A stretch of DNA of 64,000 nucleotides from Rhizobium sp. SL86 (GTDB lineage Bacteria > Pseudomonadota > Alphaproteobacteria > Rhizobiales > Rhizobiaceae). The position numbers and the translations under genes are program-made. The notes under the pieces were generated by a model. That model was not told where the DNA came from. It ran no database searches and was given only the letters and a program-made list of their open reading frames with translations. Positions 18,934 to 27,443 of this stretch are shown in pieces (the first letter of the stretch is position 1; every line of letters starts with the position of its first letter). The stretch spans positions 1,928,001-1,992,000 of the forward strand of contig NZ_JAPPRJ010000001.1 of NCBI RefSeq assembly GCF_026672545.1, read 5' to 3'.

Positions 18934-20148
18934 ATGGATTTCGAGGCATATTTCAAGGGCGAACTGGACAGCCTTCACCAGGAAGGCCGCTATCGTGTGT
19001 TCGCCGATCTTGAGCGTCACCGTGGCAATTTTCCGCGCGCGACGCGGCACACTCCGGAAGGCAAACGCGAAGTCACCGTCTGGTGTTCCAATGATTATCT
19101 CGGCATGGGCCAGCATCCGGCGGTGATCGCCGCCATGCACGAGGCGATTGATCACTGTGGCGCGGGTGCGGGAGGCACCCGGAATATCTCTGGCACCACC
19201 CACTACCATGTTCTTCTGGAGCAGGAGCTGGCCGATCTGCACGGCAAGGAAGCCGGCCTGATCTTCAATTCCGGCTACATGTCCAACTGGGCGACGCTCG
19301 GCACGCTTGGCCAGAAGATCCCCGGCCTCATCATCTTCTCCGACGCGCTGAACCACGCGTCGATGATCGAAGGCATCCGCCACGGCAAGTGCGAGCGCGT
19401 GATCTGGAAGCACAATGACCTTGATGATCTGCGCGCCAAGCTTCAGGCTGCCGATCCGAAGGCGCCGAAGCTGATTGCCTTCGAAAGCGTCTATTCCATG
19501 GATGGTGATATCGCGCCGATCCGGGAGATCTGTGATCTCGCCGACGAATTCGGCGCCATGACCTATCTCGATGAAGTGCATGCAGTCGGCATGTATGGTC
19601 CGCGCGGCGGCGGCATTGCCGAACGGGAAGGCCTGATGGACCGAATCACCATCATCGAAGGCACGCTCGGCAAGGCCTTTGGCGTGATGGGCGGTTACAT
19701 CACCGGCTCGCATGCGGTCTGCGATTTCATCCGTTCCTTTGCCTCCGGTTTCATCTTCACGACGGCTCTGCCGCCGGCGCTCGCCGCCGGTGCGGTCGCC
19801 TCGATCCGTCATCTGAAGGCGAGCCCGTTCGAGCGCGCCCGTCATCAGGATCGCGTGCGCAAGCTGCGCGCTTCGCTCGATGCCCGCGGTATTCCGCACA
19901 TGCCGAACCCCAGCCACATCGTGCCGGTGATGGTTGGCGATGCGGCCAAGTGCAAATGGATCTCGGACCTTCTGCTCGACCATTCGGACATCTATGTCCA
20001 GCCGATCAACTATCCGACGGTGCCGCGCAAGACCGAGCGCCTGCGCATCACGCCGACGCCGCTCCATTCGGATGCCGATATCGAGCATCTGGTCGGCGCC
20101 CTGCATCAGCTCTGGTCGCGTTGCGCGCTCGCGCGTGCGGTTGCTTGA
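18934..20148 (+). CDS. hemA: 5-aminolevulinate synthase
   Basis: Predicted 404-residue PLP enzyme that condenses glycine with succinyl-CoA to 5-aminolevulinate, the first step of tetrapyrrole synthesis in alphaproteobacteria. The N-terminal MDFEAYF and [15 protein letters not shown] segments are typical of rhizobial HemA. The glycine-rich [12 protein letters not shown], the [12 protein letters not shown] motif (cofactor aspartate) and the PLP lysine in GTLGKAFG (Lys 247) are present. I start at ATG 18934, 7 bases after GGAG; the GTG two codons upstream is too close to it. A perfect FNR/FixK-type box upstream suggests induction at low oxygen. A strong terminator follows. Confidence 0.97.
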   Translation: MDFEAYFKGELDSLHQEGRYRVFADLERHRGNFPRATRHTPEGKREVTVWCSNDYLGMGQHPAVIAAMHEAIDHCGAGAGGTRNISGTTHYHVLLEQELADLHGKEAGLIFNSGYMSNWATLGTLGQKIPGLIIFSDALNHASMIEGIRHGKCERVIWKHNDLDDLRAKLQAADPKAPKLIAFESVYSMDGDIAPIREICDLADEFGAMTYLDEVHAVGMYGPRGGGIAEREGLMDRITIIEGTLGKAFGVMGGYITGSHAVCDFIRSFASGFIFTTALPPALAAGAVASIRHLKASPFERARHQDRVRKLRASLDARGIPHMPNPSHIVPVMVGDAAKCKWISDLLLDHSDIYVQPINYPTVPRKTERLRITPTPLHSDADIEHLVGALHQLWSRCALARAVA

Positions 20149-20213
20149 GGCTTGTAGTCGCGGCTTACCTTCCCGGCTGAATTCTTTGCATGAATTCGCG
20201 GCTTGAATTTGGG

Positions 20214-20250
20214 GGACGGATCATGGACACATGATCCGTCCTTTGTTTTT
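20214..20250 (+). terminator. Terminator of hemA
   Basis: Perfect 12-bp stem GGACGGATCATG / CATGATCCGTCC with a GACA tetraloop, followed by TTTGTTTTT. It occupies the 5' end of the next ORF's open frame, which is one reason to place that gene's start downstream. Confidence 0.93.
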
Positions 20251-20265
20251 CCGGGAGTGTCAGCC

Positions 20266-21384
20266 GTGGCCATGGATCGTGTGAATGTTCTTCTCGACCA
20301 GGTAACGGCCAGCGGCCGCATCACCGGTGCGGTGGTGCTGATCTACCGCGATGGCGAACCCGTTCTGGAGCGCGCCGTCGGTTATCAGGATCGCGAAGGG
20401 GGCGTCCCGGTCAGCCTCGACACCATCTTTCGTTATGCCTCTGTCACCAAACCGATCGTTGCCGCCACCACGCTCGCCATGGTCGAACGTGGCCTGTTGA
20501 CGCTCGACGATGCCGTGGCCGACCATCTGCCCTGGTTCCGGCCGCTTGATCCGGATGGGTCGCTGGCGGACATCCGGGTGCGCCACCTCATCACCCACAC
20601 CGCGGGTCTCTCTTATGACGCAAGCCTCGAACGGCTTACCCCCGATCGCGCCGTCAACCAGGGCCTCAGCGATACCCGGCTTTCGCTGGAGGAAAATTTC
20701 TCGCGGCTGAGCGGCACAAAACTCGCCTTCCGCCCGGGCGAGCAATGGGCCTATTCCACGGCCATCGACGTGTTGGGGGGCGTCCTGGAGCAGGTGCATG
20801 GCGCCACGCTCGAAGATGCCGTCGTTCGTTATGTGGCGGAGCCTTTGCAGATGCGCGACGCCCGTTTCCGCGTCACGGATTTCTCGCGGCTGGCGGTCGC
20901 CTATGCGGATTCGCCCGATGGCCCGGTGCGCATGCCGGATCCCTGGCATGCGCAGGTCGAAGGCCGCTTCGAGGGCTATTTTTCTCCCTCGCGCATCTTT
21001 AACGCCCAGGCCTTCCAGTCGGGCGGTGCCGGAATGGCCGGAACGGCGCGTGATGTGATGCGGCTTCTGGAAACGATCCGCACCGGCGGCGATCCGCTCT
21101 TTTCGCGAGACCTGGCGAAGGCGGGTCTCTCCAACCGGATCGGCGACGTCCCCGGCAATCCCGGCCAGCGTTTCGGTTATTTCGGCGCCATCATCACCGA
21201 TCCGGCGGCGGCCGGAACCGCGCTGCCCGCCGGCGCCATCCAGTGGGGCGGCGTCTATGGCAATACCTGGTTCATCCTGCCGGAACAGAATGTCACGGTG
21301 GTCAGCCTCTCCAACAATGCCCTGGAAGGCTGCAACGGCGCCTATCCGGAGGAACTGCGCGCGGCCGTCTGCGCAAGCCTCTAA
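20266..21384 (+). CDS. Serine beta-lactamase-fold esterase (family VIII carboxylesterase-like)
   Basis: Predicted 372-residue serine hydrolase of the class C beta-lactamase/penicillin-binding fold. The nucleophile motif SVTK is at residues 59-62, and HLITHTAGLSYD and the YST motif (in WAYSTAIDVLGG) supply the second signature. The third position reads WGGVYGN instead of KTG, as in EstB-type family VIII esterases, so ester rather than lactam hydrolysis is likely. There is no signal peptide. I start at GTG 20266, 8 bases after CGGGAG. The frame opens earlier, but that part overlaps the hemA terminator. ATG 20272 is the alternative. Its substrate is unknown. Confidence 0.85.
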   Translation: MAMDRVNVLLDQVTASGRITGAVVLIYRDGEPVLERAVGYQDREGGVPVSLDTIFRYASVTKPIVAATTLAMVERGLLTLDDAVADHLPWFRPLDPDGSLADIRVRHLITHTAGLSYDASLERLTPDRAVNQGLSDTRLSLEENFSRLSGTKLAFRPGEQWAYSTAIDVLGGVLEQVHGATLEDAVVRYVAEPLQMRDARFRVTDFSRLAVAYADSPDGPVRMPDPWHAQVEGRFEGYFSPSRIFNAQAFQSGGAGMAGTARDVMRLLETIRTGGDPLFSRDLAKAGLSNRIGDVPGNPGQRFGYFGAIITDPAAAGTALPAGAIQWGGVYGNTWFILPEQNVTVVSLSNNALEGCNGAYPEELRAAVCASL

Positions 21385-21491
21385 TCCAGTGCCTTTTCCC
21401 CGGAGGCAGCGGAATTGTGTCGGACTGGCTTCTGCATTTCCGGATAGACCCGGTTGGAATTCTTGTTAAAGTTGTGGTTGTTTGCCGTTCG

Positions 21492-22052
21492 ATGGTGACA
21501 GCCATGACCAAAGACATCCTGCTGAGCGTCCATGAAGAGGCCGACGGTGAGGTTCTCAAAAAGTTGGCCGACTGTCTGAAAGCCAATGATGCCTTCGCTA
21601 GACAATTGCGCGATTTCGCCCATGGGCTTGAGGCAGAGCAGCGTGTTCAGGGGATCACTTGGCAACCACACCCCGGACAGATCCTCATCTGTCATTTCGG
21701 CCTGGGATTTCGCCCGCCTGAGATGATCAAAACTCGACCGGTTATTGTGATTTCTCCGAAAAGTCGTCTCTGGACCAGGCTTTGTATCGTCGTTCCAATC
21801 AGCAGTCGCCCTCCGAATCCGCCTCTTTATCACCACTACAAGCTCCCAAACGGCTTGTTGCCTGGTTTGAAATACGAAGAGGCGTGGGTGAAGGGTGATA
21901 CGGTCGCGGCTGTCAGTTGTGAGCGGCTCGATCGCATAAAGATTGGGCCACGGCAGTATGTCAGTCCGCAGGTTCCGCCGGATGTCCTCAAGGAGGTGAG
22001 ACGATGCATCCTGCACTCCACCGGCATGCAATCCTTGACGCAGCATTGGTGA
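21492..22052 (+). CDS. PemK/MazF-family toxin-like protein with N-terminal helical extension
   Basis: Predicted 186-residue protein. From about residue 58 it shows the PemK/MazF fold: HPGQILICHFGLGF, then KTRPVIVISPK, LCIVVPISSRP, and a C-terminal AVSCERLDRI segment. Family members are mRNA interferases. The first 55 residues are predicted helical and charged (MTKDILLSVHEEADGEVLKK) and are not part of the usual toxin domain. No antitoxin gene is visible on either side, so the gene may be an orphan or the extension may act as a built-in regulator; that is inference. ATG 21504 is an alternative start. No strong Shine-Dalgarno sequence is seen for either. It converges with pccR across a terminator. 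Confidence 0.8.
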   Translation: MVTAMTKDILLSVHEEADGEVLKKLADCLKANDAFARQLRDFAHGLEAEQRVQGITWQPHPGQILICHFGLGFRPPEMIKTRPVIVISPKSRLWTRLCIVVPISSRPPNPPLYHHYKLPNGLLPGLKYEEAWVKGDTVAAVSCERLDRIKIGPRQYVSPQVPPDVLKEVRRCILHSTGMQSLTQHW

Positions 22053-22156
22053 AGGCTTATTTTGTTGGTGTTACCGCTCAGGCGGATTGGAAGACCACAG
22101 GCGACTGTGGCAGGTCGTTACGATGATGATAACAAGTCAGTGACGACCTTAGATCA

Positions 22157-22187
22157 GAGCCCCGCCCGCGCGGGGCTTTGTGTTTTT
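22157..22187 (+). terminator. Terminator between the PemK-like gene and pccR
   Basis: Perfect 8-bp stem AGCCCCGC / GCGGGGCT with a CCGC loop, followed by TTGTGTTTTT on the plus strand. It ends just before the convergent pccR stop. Confidence 0.88.
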
Positions 22188-22192
22188 GTGCC

Positions 22193-23602
22193 TCACACGA
22201 TCCGGTAGGGAATGATCGAGCGGTTGTCGTGGTCGACGGTCAGCCGGCTTTTTAACGGCGGCATGGCGCGTTGCGGGCAGGTGTGGCGCTCGCAGATGCG
22301 GCAGGAAATGCCGATCGGCTCGAAGGCGGCGCGGTTGGCGAGGTCCAGGTCATCGGCATAAACAAAACTGTCGGCGTAGGAAATCTCGCAGCCGAGCGCC
22401 AGCGCGTAACGCGGCTGCACCGCGCGAAAGCCGCCACTGCCCTTGGTGATCTGGGTGGCAAGACAGAGATAACGCACGCCATCCGGTGTTTCCGCCAGCT
22501 GGCGGATGATGCGGCCCGGCATTTCGAAGGCCTGGTGCACGTTCCACAAAGGGCAGGCAGCGCCGAAACGGGCAAACTGCAGTTTGGCGGCGCTGTGCCG
22601 TTTGGTGATGTTGCCGGCCCGGTCGACACGGGCGAAAAAGATCGGCACGCCCTTCTGGCCCGGCCGCTGCAGCGTGCTGAGGCGATGACAGATCTGCTCC
22701 AGGCTTGCGCCGAAATGGGCGGCCAGCAGGTCGAGATCGTGGCGCAGATCGCGGGCGCGTTTCAGAAAATTCTCGTAAGGCAGCAGCAGCGTGCCGGCAA
22801 AATAGTTCTGCAGGCCGATACGACAGATCTCCACCGCTTCCGGTGCCCGAAACCCGGCCTCGCGGGCAATCCGGTCGATCACGTCTGCCGCATGAAGCTG
22901 GGCAATCTGCAGCGCCATCTGGAAATCGCGCGTCGCCGGCGTCGCATAGGCGTTCAGCGCAAGCCTGCGGCCGGCCGGGTCGAAACTGCGAATCAGTTCG
23001 TCCTTCAGGGCCGTGCGCTCCACGCGCACTGCGTAACGTTCCAGCAGGAAATGCTGGAGGGCGGCAGAGTTGTCGCCGCTGCCGAGCGACAACTCTGCCG
23101 CGAGCTTCTCCGCCATCACGTCCAGATCGTGGATGTAGTTGTCGACGAAGTGGAAATAGTCGCGCACCTCGTCATAGGGCGTGGCCTCCGTCAGGGCTGC
23201 CCGGTCCAGCCGGTCGTCCATGCTGGCCAGTTGTTCACTGGAGCGGCGATAGGCCTGGTGCGCGGCAATCAGGGCATGCGCCAGTGCCGGCGCATTTTGC
23301 GTCACCAGTTTCAACTCCTGCAGATTGGCCGTGCAGCCATTAAACAGCGGATCGGACAGCGCTTCCGAGAGCGCCGAGAGCAGGCGGTCGCCCTCGCCGG
23401 AGGAGAGGTCGGCAATGCTGACGCCGAATTTTTCCGCCAGCGCCAGCAGAACGGCGGCGGAAACCGGCCGCTGGTTGTTCTCGATCTGGTTGAGATAACT
23501 GGTGGAAATGCCGAGCCGCTCGGCGAACTGAGATTGGGTGGCACGGGCGCCTTCGCGCACCTCGCGGACCTTACGACCGATATAGAGCTTGCCGATGGCC
23601 AT
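22193..23602 (-). CDS. pccR: ScfR-family short-chain acyl-CoA regulator, PccR-like
   Basis: Predicted 469-residue transcription factor. An N-terminal XRE-type helix-turn-helix (about residues 10-62: TQSQFAERLGISTSYLNQIE) is followed by the long IrrE-like/DUF2083 region of the short-chain fatty acyl-CoA regulator family. Near the C terminus a Cys cluster (CRICERHTC, about 434-442) is present. In Rhodobacter the homologue PccR senses propionyl-CoA status and activates pccB. Here the gene is divergent from pccB with 131 bases between, which supports the same role. I start at MAIGKLYIGRKV; the open frame continues 54 codons upstream across the shared promoter, which is unlikely to be coding. TTTGCAA repeats lie just upstream of this start. 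Confidence 0.93.
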   Translation of the reverse strand: MAIGKLYIGRKVREVREGARATQSQFAERLGISTSYLNQIENNQRPVSAAVLLALAEKFGVSIADLSSGEGDRLLSALSEALSDPLFNGCTANLQELKLVTQNAPALAHALIAAHQAYRRSSEQLASMDDRLDRAALTEATPYDEVRDYFHFVDNYIHDLDVMAEKLAAELSLGSGDNSAALQHFLLERYAVRVERTALKDELIRSFDPAGRRLALNAYATPATRDFQMALQIAQLHAADVIDRIAREAGFRAPEAVEICRIGLQNYFAGTLLLPYENFLKRARDLRHDLDLLAAHFGASLEQICHRLSTLQRPGQKGVPIFFARVDRAGNITKRHSAAKLQFARFGAACPLWNVHQAFEMPGRIIRQLAETPDGVRYLCLATQITKGSGGFRAVQPRYALALGCEISYADSFVYADDLDLANRAAFEPIGISCRICERHTCPQRAMPPLKSRLTVDHDNRSIIPYRIV

Positions 23603-23605
23603 GGG

Positions 23606-23645
23606 TTTGCAACTTTGCAAGTTACTGTTTGCATATTCATAGAAT
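23606..23645 (+). promoter_or_regulatory. TTTGCAA repeats in the pccR-pccB divergent promoter
   Basis: TTTGCAA occurs at 23606-23612 and 23614-23620, and TTTGCAT at 23628-23634. TAGAAT at 23640-23645 is a fair -10 for pccB. As I recall it, the Rhodobacter PccR site is a pair of TTTGCAAA elements. The spacing here (8 and 14 bases centre to centre) differs from the 12 I remember. Binding by the adjacent ScfR protein is therefore likely but not shown. Confidence 0.6.
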
Positions 23646-23733
23646 ACACATTGCCACCCGTTCAACGAAAATCCATGTTTCGTGTGCGCGTTCAACGCGA
23701 TAAAACAGCGGGAACGGCATTTGGGGAGGCAGC

Positions 23734-25266
23734 ATGCGCGCAGTCTTGAGCGAAGTGGAAGCACGGCGGGCGGAAGCGCGTCTCGGCGGCGGGCAAAAGC
23801 GTATCGACGCGCAGCATGCCAAGGGCAAACTCACCGCCCGCGAGCGCATCGAGGTCCTGCTCGATGAAGGCTCGTTTGAAGAATACGACATGTATGTCAC
23901 GCATCGCTGCGTCGATTTCGGCATGGCCGAGCAGAAGGTGCCGGGTGATGGCGTCATCACCGGCTGGGGCACGATCAACGGCCGGCAGGTCTATGTCTTC
24001 TCCCAGGATTTCACGGTTTTGGGCGGTTCGCTCTCCGAAACCCATGCGCAAAAGATCTGCAAGATCATGGACATGGCCGTGCGCGTCGGCGCGCCCGTCA
24101 TCGGCCTGAACGATTCGGGCGGCGCGCGTATCCAGGAAGGGGTCGCCTCGCTGGCCGGTTATGCGGAGGTCTTCCGTCGCAATGCGGAGGCCTCCGGCGT
24201 CATCCCGCAGATCTCGGTGATCATGGGCCCCTGTGCCGGTGGTGCCGTCTATTCGCCGGCGATGACCGATTTCATCTTCATGGTGCGCGATAGTTCCTAC
24301 ATGTTCGTCACCGGCCCGGATGTGGTGAAGACGGTGACGAACGAGATCGTCACGGCGGAAGAACTGGGCGGCGCCTCCACCCACACAAAGAAGTCTTCCG
24401 TTGCCGATGCGGCCTATGAAAATGACATCGAGACCCTGGAGGCCGTGCGCCAGCTTTTCGATTTCCTGCCGCTCAACAATCGTGAGAAGCCGCCGGTGCG
24501 CCCCTTCTTCGACGATCCGGCGCGTGTGGAAATGCGGCTCGACAGCCTGATCCCGGATTCGGCCACGAAACCCTACGACATGAAGGAACTCATCTACGCG
24601 ATTGCCGATGAGGGGGATTTCTTCGAGATCCAGGAAGCCTTTGCCAAGAATATCGTTACCGGCTTTTTCCGGCTGGAGGGGCAGACGGTCGGCGTCGTCG
24701 CCAACCAGCCCATGGTGCTGGCCGGCTGCCTCGATATCGATGCCTCGCGCAAGGCCGCCCGTTTCGTGCGCTTCTGTGATGCCTTTTCGATCCCGATCCT
24801 GACGCTGGTGGACGTGCCGGGTTTCCTGCCGGGCGTCGCGCAGGAATATGGCGGCGTCATCAAGCATGGTGCCAAACTCCTCTTCGCCTATTCGGAAGCC
24901 ACCGTGCCGATGGTGACGCTGATCACCCGCAAGGCCTATGGCGGCGCCTATGATGTGATGGCCTCGAAGCATATCGGCGCCGACGTGAATTATGCCTGGC
25001 CGACGGCGGAAATCGCGGTGATGGGCGCCAAGGGCGCGACCGAAATCCTCTACCGTTCGGAACTCGGCGATGCGGACAAGATCGCCGCGCGGACGAAGGA
25101 ATATGAGGAACGTTTCGCCAATCCCTTCGTGGCAGCCGAACGCGGTTTCATCGACGAGGTGATCATGCCGCATTCCTCGCGCCGTCGTATTGCGCGGGCC
25201 TTCGCGAGCCTGCGTAACAAGCAGGTGACCACACACTGGAAAAAGCACGACACGATCCCGTTGTGA
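23734..25266 (+). CDS. pccB: Propionyl-CoA carboxylase beta subunit (carboxyltransferase)
   Basis: Predicted 510-residue carboxyltransferase that moves CO2 from carboxybiotin on PccA to propionyl-CoA, giving (S)-methylmalonyl-CoA in the cytoplasm. Conserved features include [20 protein letters not shown] near the N terminus, [48 protein letters not shown] and VDVPGFLPG, and the C terminus [11 protein letters not shown]. All are characteristic of acyl-CoA carboxylases of this family. The start follows GGGGAGG. It heads a closely spaced string of genes (two DUF4160/DUF2442 pairs, a GST-like gene and an unknown gene) ending with pccA, a wider separation than the pccB-pccA neighbourhoods seen in many rhizobia. 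Confidence 0.96.
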   Translation: MRAVLSEVEARRAEARLGGGQKRIDAQHAKGKLTARERIEVLLDEGSFEEYDMYVTHRCVDFGMAEQKVPGDGVITGWGTINGRQVYVFSQDFTVLGGSLSETHAQKICKIMDMAVRVGAPVIGLNDSGGARIQEGVASLAGYAEVFRRNAEASGVIPQISVIMGPCAGGAVYSPAMTDFIFMVRDSSYMFVTGPDVVKTVTNEIVTAEELGGASTHTKKSSVADAAYENDIETLEAVRQLFDFLPLNNREKPPVRPFFDDPARVEMRLDSLIPDSATKPYDMKELIYAIADEGDFFEIQEAFAKNIVTGFFRLEGQTVGVVANQPMVLAGCLDIDASRKAARFVRFCDAFSIPILTLVDVPGFLPGVAQEYGGVIKHGAKLLFAYSEATVPMVTLITRKAYGGAYDVMASKHIGADVNYAWPTAEIAVMGAKGATEILYRSELGDADKIAARTKEYEERFANPFVAAERGFIDEVIMPHSSRRRIARAFASLRNKQVTTHWKKHDTIPL

Positions 25267-25279
25267 GGCGGGGTCCAAG

Positions 25280-25511
25280 ATGCCGACGATCTTTGAATGG
25301 AAGGGCTGGACGTTTCTGTTTTTCAGTCTGGACCGAGGCGAACCGCCACACGTCCATGTCCGCAAGGATCGGAAGGAACTGAAACTGTGGCTAGATCCCG
25401 TACGCGTGGCGTATAATCGCCGTGTCGCGGATCACGAGGAACGCCATCGTCGCGGTCGTGAATGAACATCGGAAGGAGTTCCTTGATGCCTGGAACCGTT
25501 ATTTCGGATGA
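25280..25511 (+). pseudogene. DUF4160 gene, copy 1, frameshifted
   Basis: From the ATG at 25280 the translation reads like a DUF4160 protein (MPTIFEWKGWTFLFFS, GEPPHVHVRKDRKELKLWL, VADHE). It leaves frame after the residues ADHE and stops at 25465. In a second frame the expected C terminus continues (AIVAVVNEHRKEFLDAWNRY) and stops at 25511. The DNA CACGAGG-AACGCC fits an ancestral CACGAGGTGAACGCC with two bases lost. Restoring two bases gives a 77-residue protein. DUF4160 genes commonly sit next to DUF2442 genes, as here, in what are thought to be toxin-antitoxin-like pairs. The gene lies 13 bases after pccB. The frameshift could be real, a sequencing error, or recoded. Confidence 0.7.
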
Positions 25512-25773
25512 GAACTGGGAAGATTTCGAGCCGGTCGAGGCTTCGTGCAGCGACAGCGAGTTGATTGTCGTGCTGGCCAATGGACTGAAGTTGTCGACGC
25601 CGCTGTGGTGGTATCCGCCGCTGCTGGCGGCCACGCCGCAAGCGCGAAATCGCATCGAACTGTCGCCCTCGGGCGTTCATTGGCGTGATCTGGACGAAGA
25701 TCTCAGCATCGAAGGCATGTTGAAGGGCCGAAGATACCCGGAGGCCAAACCGCCCGCCGAGGCTGCTGAATAA
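25486..25773 (+). CDS. DUF2442 protein, copy 1
   Basis: Predicted 95-residue protein with the DUF2442 core: strands around ELIVVLANGLKLSTP followed by LWWYPPLLAATPQAR and a C-terminal WRDLDEDLSIEGML segment. The ATG at 25486 has AAGGAG 7 bases upstream and lies inside the 3' end of the frameshifted DUF4160 gene (26-base overlap with its ancestral frame), an arrangement typical of coupled pairs. It resembles copy 2 at 27424-27708 in LWWYP.L.AA.P..R and in the terminal PPA.AAE. Function unknown; antitoxin-like DNA or protein binding is a guess based only on pairing with DUF4160. Confidence 0.75.
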   Translation: MPGTVISDENWEDFEPVEASCSDSELIVVLANGLKLSTPLWWYPPLLAATPQARNRIELSPSGVHWRDLDEDLSIEGMLKGRRYPEAKPPAEAAE

Positions 25774-25883
25774 TTTTGATGTGAGGTTGAAAATAGCGGG
25801 CGAGGGCGGAACAGTCCCATCTGCCTCCCCATATGACCGAGGCGCAGACACTGTGCCCCTCACGAACGAAGGAACGGATTTCG

Positions 25884-26795
25884 ATGGCCGACACCAAATT
25901 TCCGCCGGAAAACAACCTTCCCGCCGGCTATGAACCGCCAAAGGTCTGGACCTGGGAGCCGGGCAATGGCGGCGCCTTTGCCAATATCAACCGGCCGATT
26001 GCCGGCCCGACGCATGACAAGGACCTGCCGGTCGGCAAGCATCCGCTGCAGCTTTATTCGCTCGGCACCCCGAACGGCGTGAAGGTCACGATCATGCTGG
26101 AAGAGCTTCTGGCGGCGGGTCATGCGGGTGCGGAATACGATGCCTGGCTGATCAATATCGGCAAGGGCGAGCAGTTCGGTTCCGGTTTTGTCGAGGTCAA
26201 TCCGAATTCCAAGATCCCGGCACTGATGGATCATCAGCCGAAGGATGGGGATAAGCCTCTGCGCCTTTTCGAATCCGGCTCCATTCTCGTTTATCTCGCG
26301 GAAAAATTCGGCGCCTTCCTGCCGACCGACCTGCGCGCCCGCACGGAAGCGATGAACTGGCTGTTCTGGCAGATGGGTTCCGCGCCCTTCCTCGGCGGCG
26401 GTTTCGGCCATTTCTATTCCTATGCGCCGATGAAGATCCAATATGCCATCGATCGTTATGCCATGGAGGTGAAGCGCCAGATGGACGTGCTGAACCGCCA
26501 TCTGGCCGACCATGAATTCATGGCCGGCAGCGACTATACGATCGCCGATATGGCGATCTGGCCCTGGTATGGCCGGCTGGCGCTGAAGGATGCCTATGAC
26601 GACGCAGGCGACTTTCTCTCCGTCGATCAGTATGAACATGTCCAGCGCTGGACGAAACAGATCGGTGAACGCCGCGGTGTTCAGCGCGGCGCCATGGTGA
26701 ACCGCACCTTCGGCGATCCTTCCACCCAATTGCGCGAGCGTCACGATGCGTCCGACTTCGAATTGAAGACGCAAGACAAGATCGCGACAGCCTGA
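25884..26795 (+). CDS. YghU-like glutathione transferase / disulfide-bond oxidoreductase
   Basis: Predicted 303-residue protein of the nu-class (YghU/YfcG) glutathione transferase family. Its N-terminal extension (PPENNLPAGYEPPKVWTWE) is typical of YghU. The thioredoxin-fold domain (about residues 55-145: QLYSLGTPNGVKVTIMLEEL, VNPNSKIPAL, FESGSILVYLAEK) is followed by a helical domain with DYTIADMAIWPW. E. coli YghU reduces disulfides and organic hydroperoxides using glutathione. The start MADTKFPPE follows GAAGGA. It lies within the pccB-pccA gene string, 110 bases after copy 1 of DUF2442; why a glutathione enzyme is placed there is unclear. Confidence 0.9.
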   Translation: MADTKFPPENNLPAGYEPPKVWTWEPGNGGAFANINRPIAGPTHDKDLPVGKHPLQLYSLGTPNGVKVTIMLEELLAAGHAGAEYDAWLINIGKGEQFGSGFVEVNPNSKIPALMDHQPKDGDKPLRLFESGSILVYLAEKFGAFLPTDLRARTEAMNWLFWQMGSAPFLGGGFGHFYSYAPMKIQYAIDRYAMEVKRQMDVLNRHLADHEFMAGSDYTIADMAIWPWYGRLALKDAYDDAGDFLSVDQYEHVQRWTKQIGERRGVQRGAMVNRTFGDPSTQLRERHDASDFELKTQDKIATA

Positions 26796-26812
26796 CGAGA
26801 GAGTAGACGATT

Positions 26813-27190
26813 ATGGCCAACCTGCCCGACATGACGAAACATCGCGGTTTTCCCGGCGGCATGCCGGGCACGGGTGTCCAGTTCACCATCCGGCGCGCCA
26901 ATCCAAGGGGCGTCACCCCGCTGAAAGCCATTCCGCGCAAGGCCCGTCCCGGCACCAAGGAACATCGCATCGATGCCGCCTTCCTGCATGCGCTCTGGCA
27001 CCATTTCGGCTCTGAACCCTTCGAGCGCGGCAATCTGGATGCCGCGCGCCTCAGCCTGCTCTTCGGCCGCGAAGTGGTGGCGGTGGAAAAGGATTTCGAT
27101 CCGATGTCCTACGAAGCCCTGCTGCAGATCAACGAGCGCCTGGCGCGGCAGAATTTTCCGGAGAGTTTTGAGGACGTGTTCGAGGTGTGA
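26813..27190 (+). CDS. Unrecognised 125-residue protein in the pcc operon
   Basis: I do not recognise a family. The protein has a basic, Pro/Gly-rich N terminus (residues 1-50, TKHRGFPGGMPGTG and FTIRRANPRG) and a folded-looking C-terminal half rich in helix (HRIDAAFLHALWHHFG, DAARLSLLFGREVVAVEKDF, SYEALLQINERLARQNFP) ending acidic (FEDVFEV). There is no signal peptide, membrane segment or cysteine. It begins 17 bases after the GST-like gene with a GAGAGAGTA region upstream and ends 17 bases before the second DUF4160 gene, so it is surely cotranscribed. Codon use matches its neighbours, so it is a genuine gene. Confidence 0.7.
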   Translation: MANLPDMTKHRGFPGGMPGTGVQFTIRRANPRGVTPLKAIPRKARPGTKEHRIDAAFLHALWHHFGSEPFERGNLDAARLSLLFGREVVAVEKDFDPMSYEALLQINERLARQNFPESFEDVFEV

Positions 27191-27207
27191 CCTGCGGAGG
27201 AAGGCCG

Positions 27208-27443
27208 GTGCCCACACTGCTGTTTTGGAAAGGGCATCGTTTTTTCTTCTACTCCAAGGAGATCGGAGAGCCGCCGCATGTGCATGTGCTGAAGGATGCA
27301 AAGCAGTTGAAAGTCTGGCTGCGGGATCTCGGTGTGGCCCGCAACGCCGGCTTCGCGGATCATGAGGTAATGTTATCCTCAAGATCATCGCGCAACACCG
27401 GCAGCAGTTCGAGGAGGCGTGGGATGACTATTTTGGAGATTGA
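27208..27443 (+). pseudogene. DUF4160 gene, copy 2, frameshifted
   Basis: The GTG at 27208 follows GGAGGAAG and starts a DUF4160-like sequence (VPTLLFWKGHRFFFYSKE, GEPPHVHVLKDAKQLKVWL, GFADHEV). The frame changes after ADHEV. The expected end (NVILKIIAQHRQQFEEAWDD) continues in another frame to a stop at 27443. The DNA CATGAGGT-AATGTT fits CATGAGGTGAATGTT with one base lost, at the same codon as the lesion in copy 1. Repair would give 78 residues. In the present sequence the original frame runs on, without a stop, through the DUF2442 gene to 27708, which would make a 166-residue fusion lacking the DUF4160 C terminus. Confidence 0.7.

Noticed and set aside
20176..20200. Paired GAATTC sites near the end of hemA as a possible cloning scar or element
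   Set aside because: Two six-base palindromes close together are compatible with chance, and the sequence runs smoothly into the natural hemA terminator.
23602..23764. Longer pccR starting at 23764
   Set aside because: The extra 54 codons would cross the divergent promoter and the pccB start and lack similarity to the helix-turn-helix family, which begins right after MAIGKLYIG.
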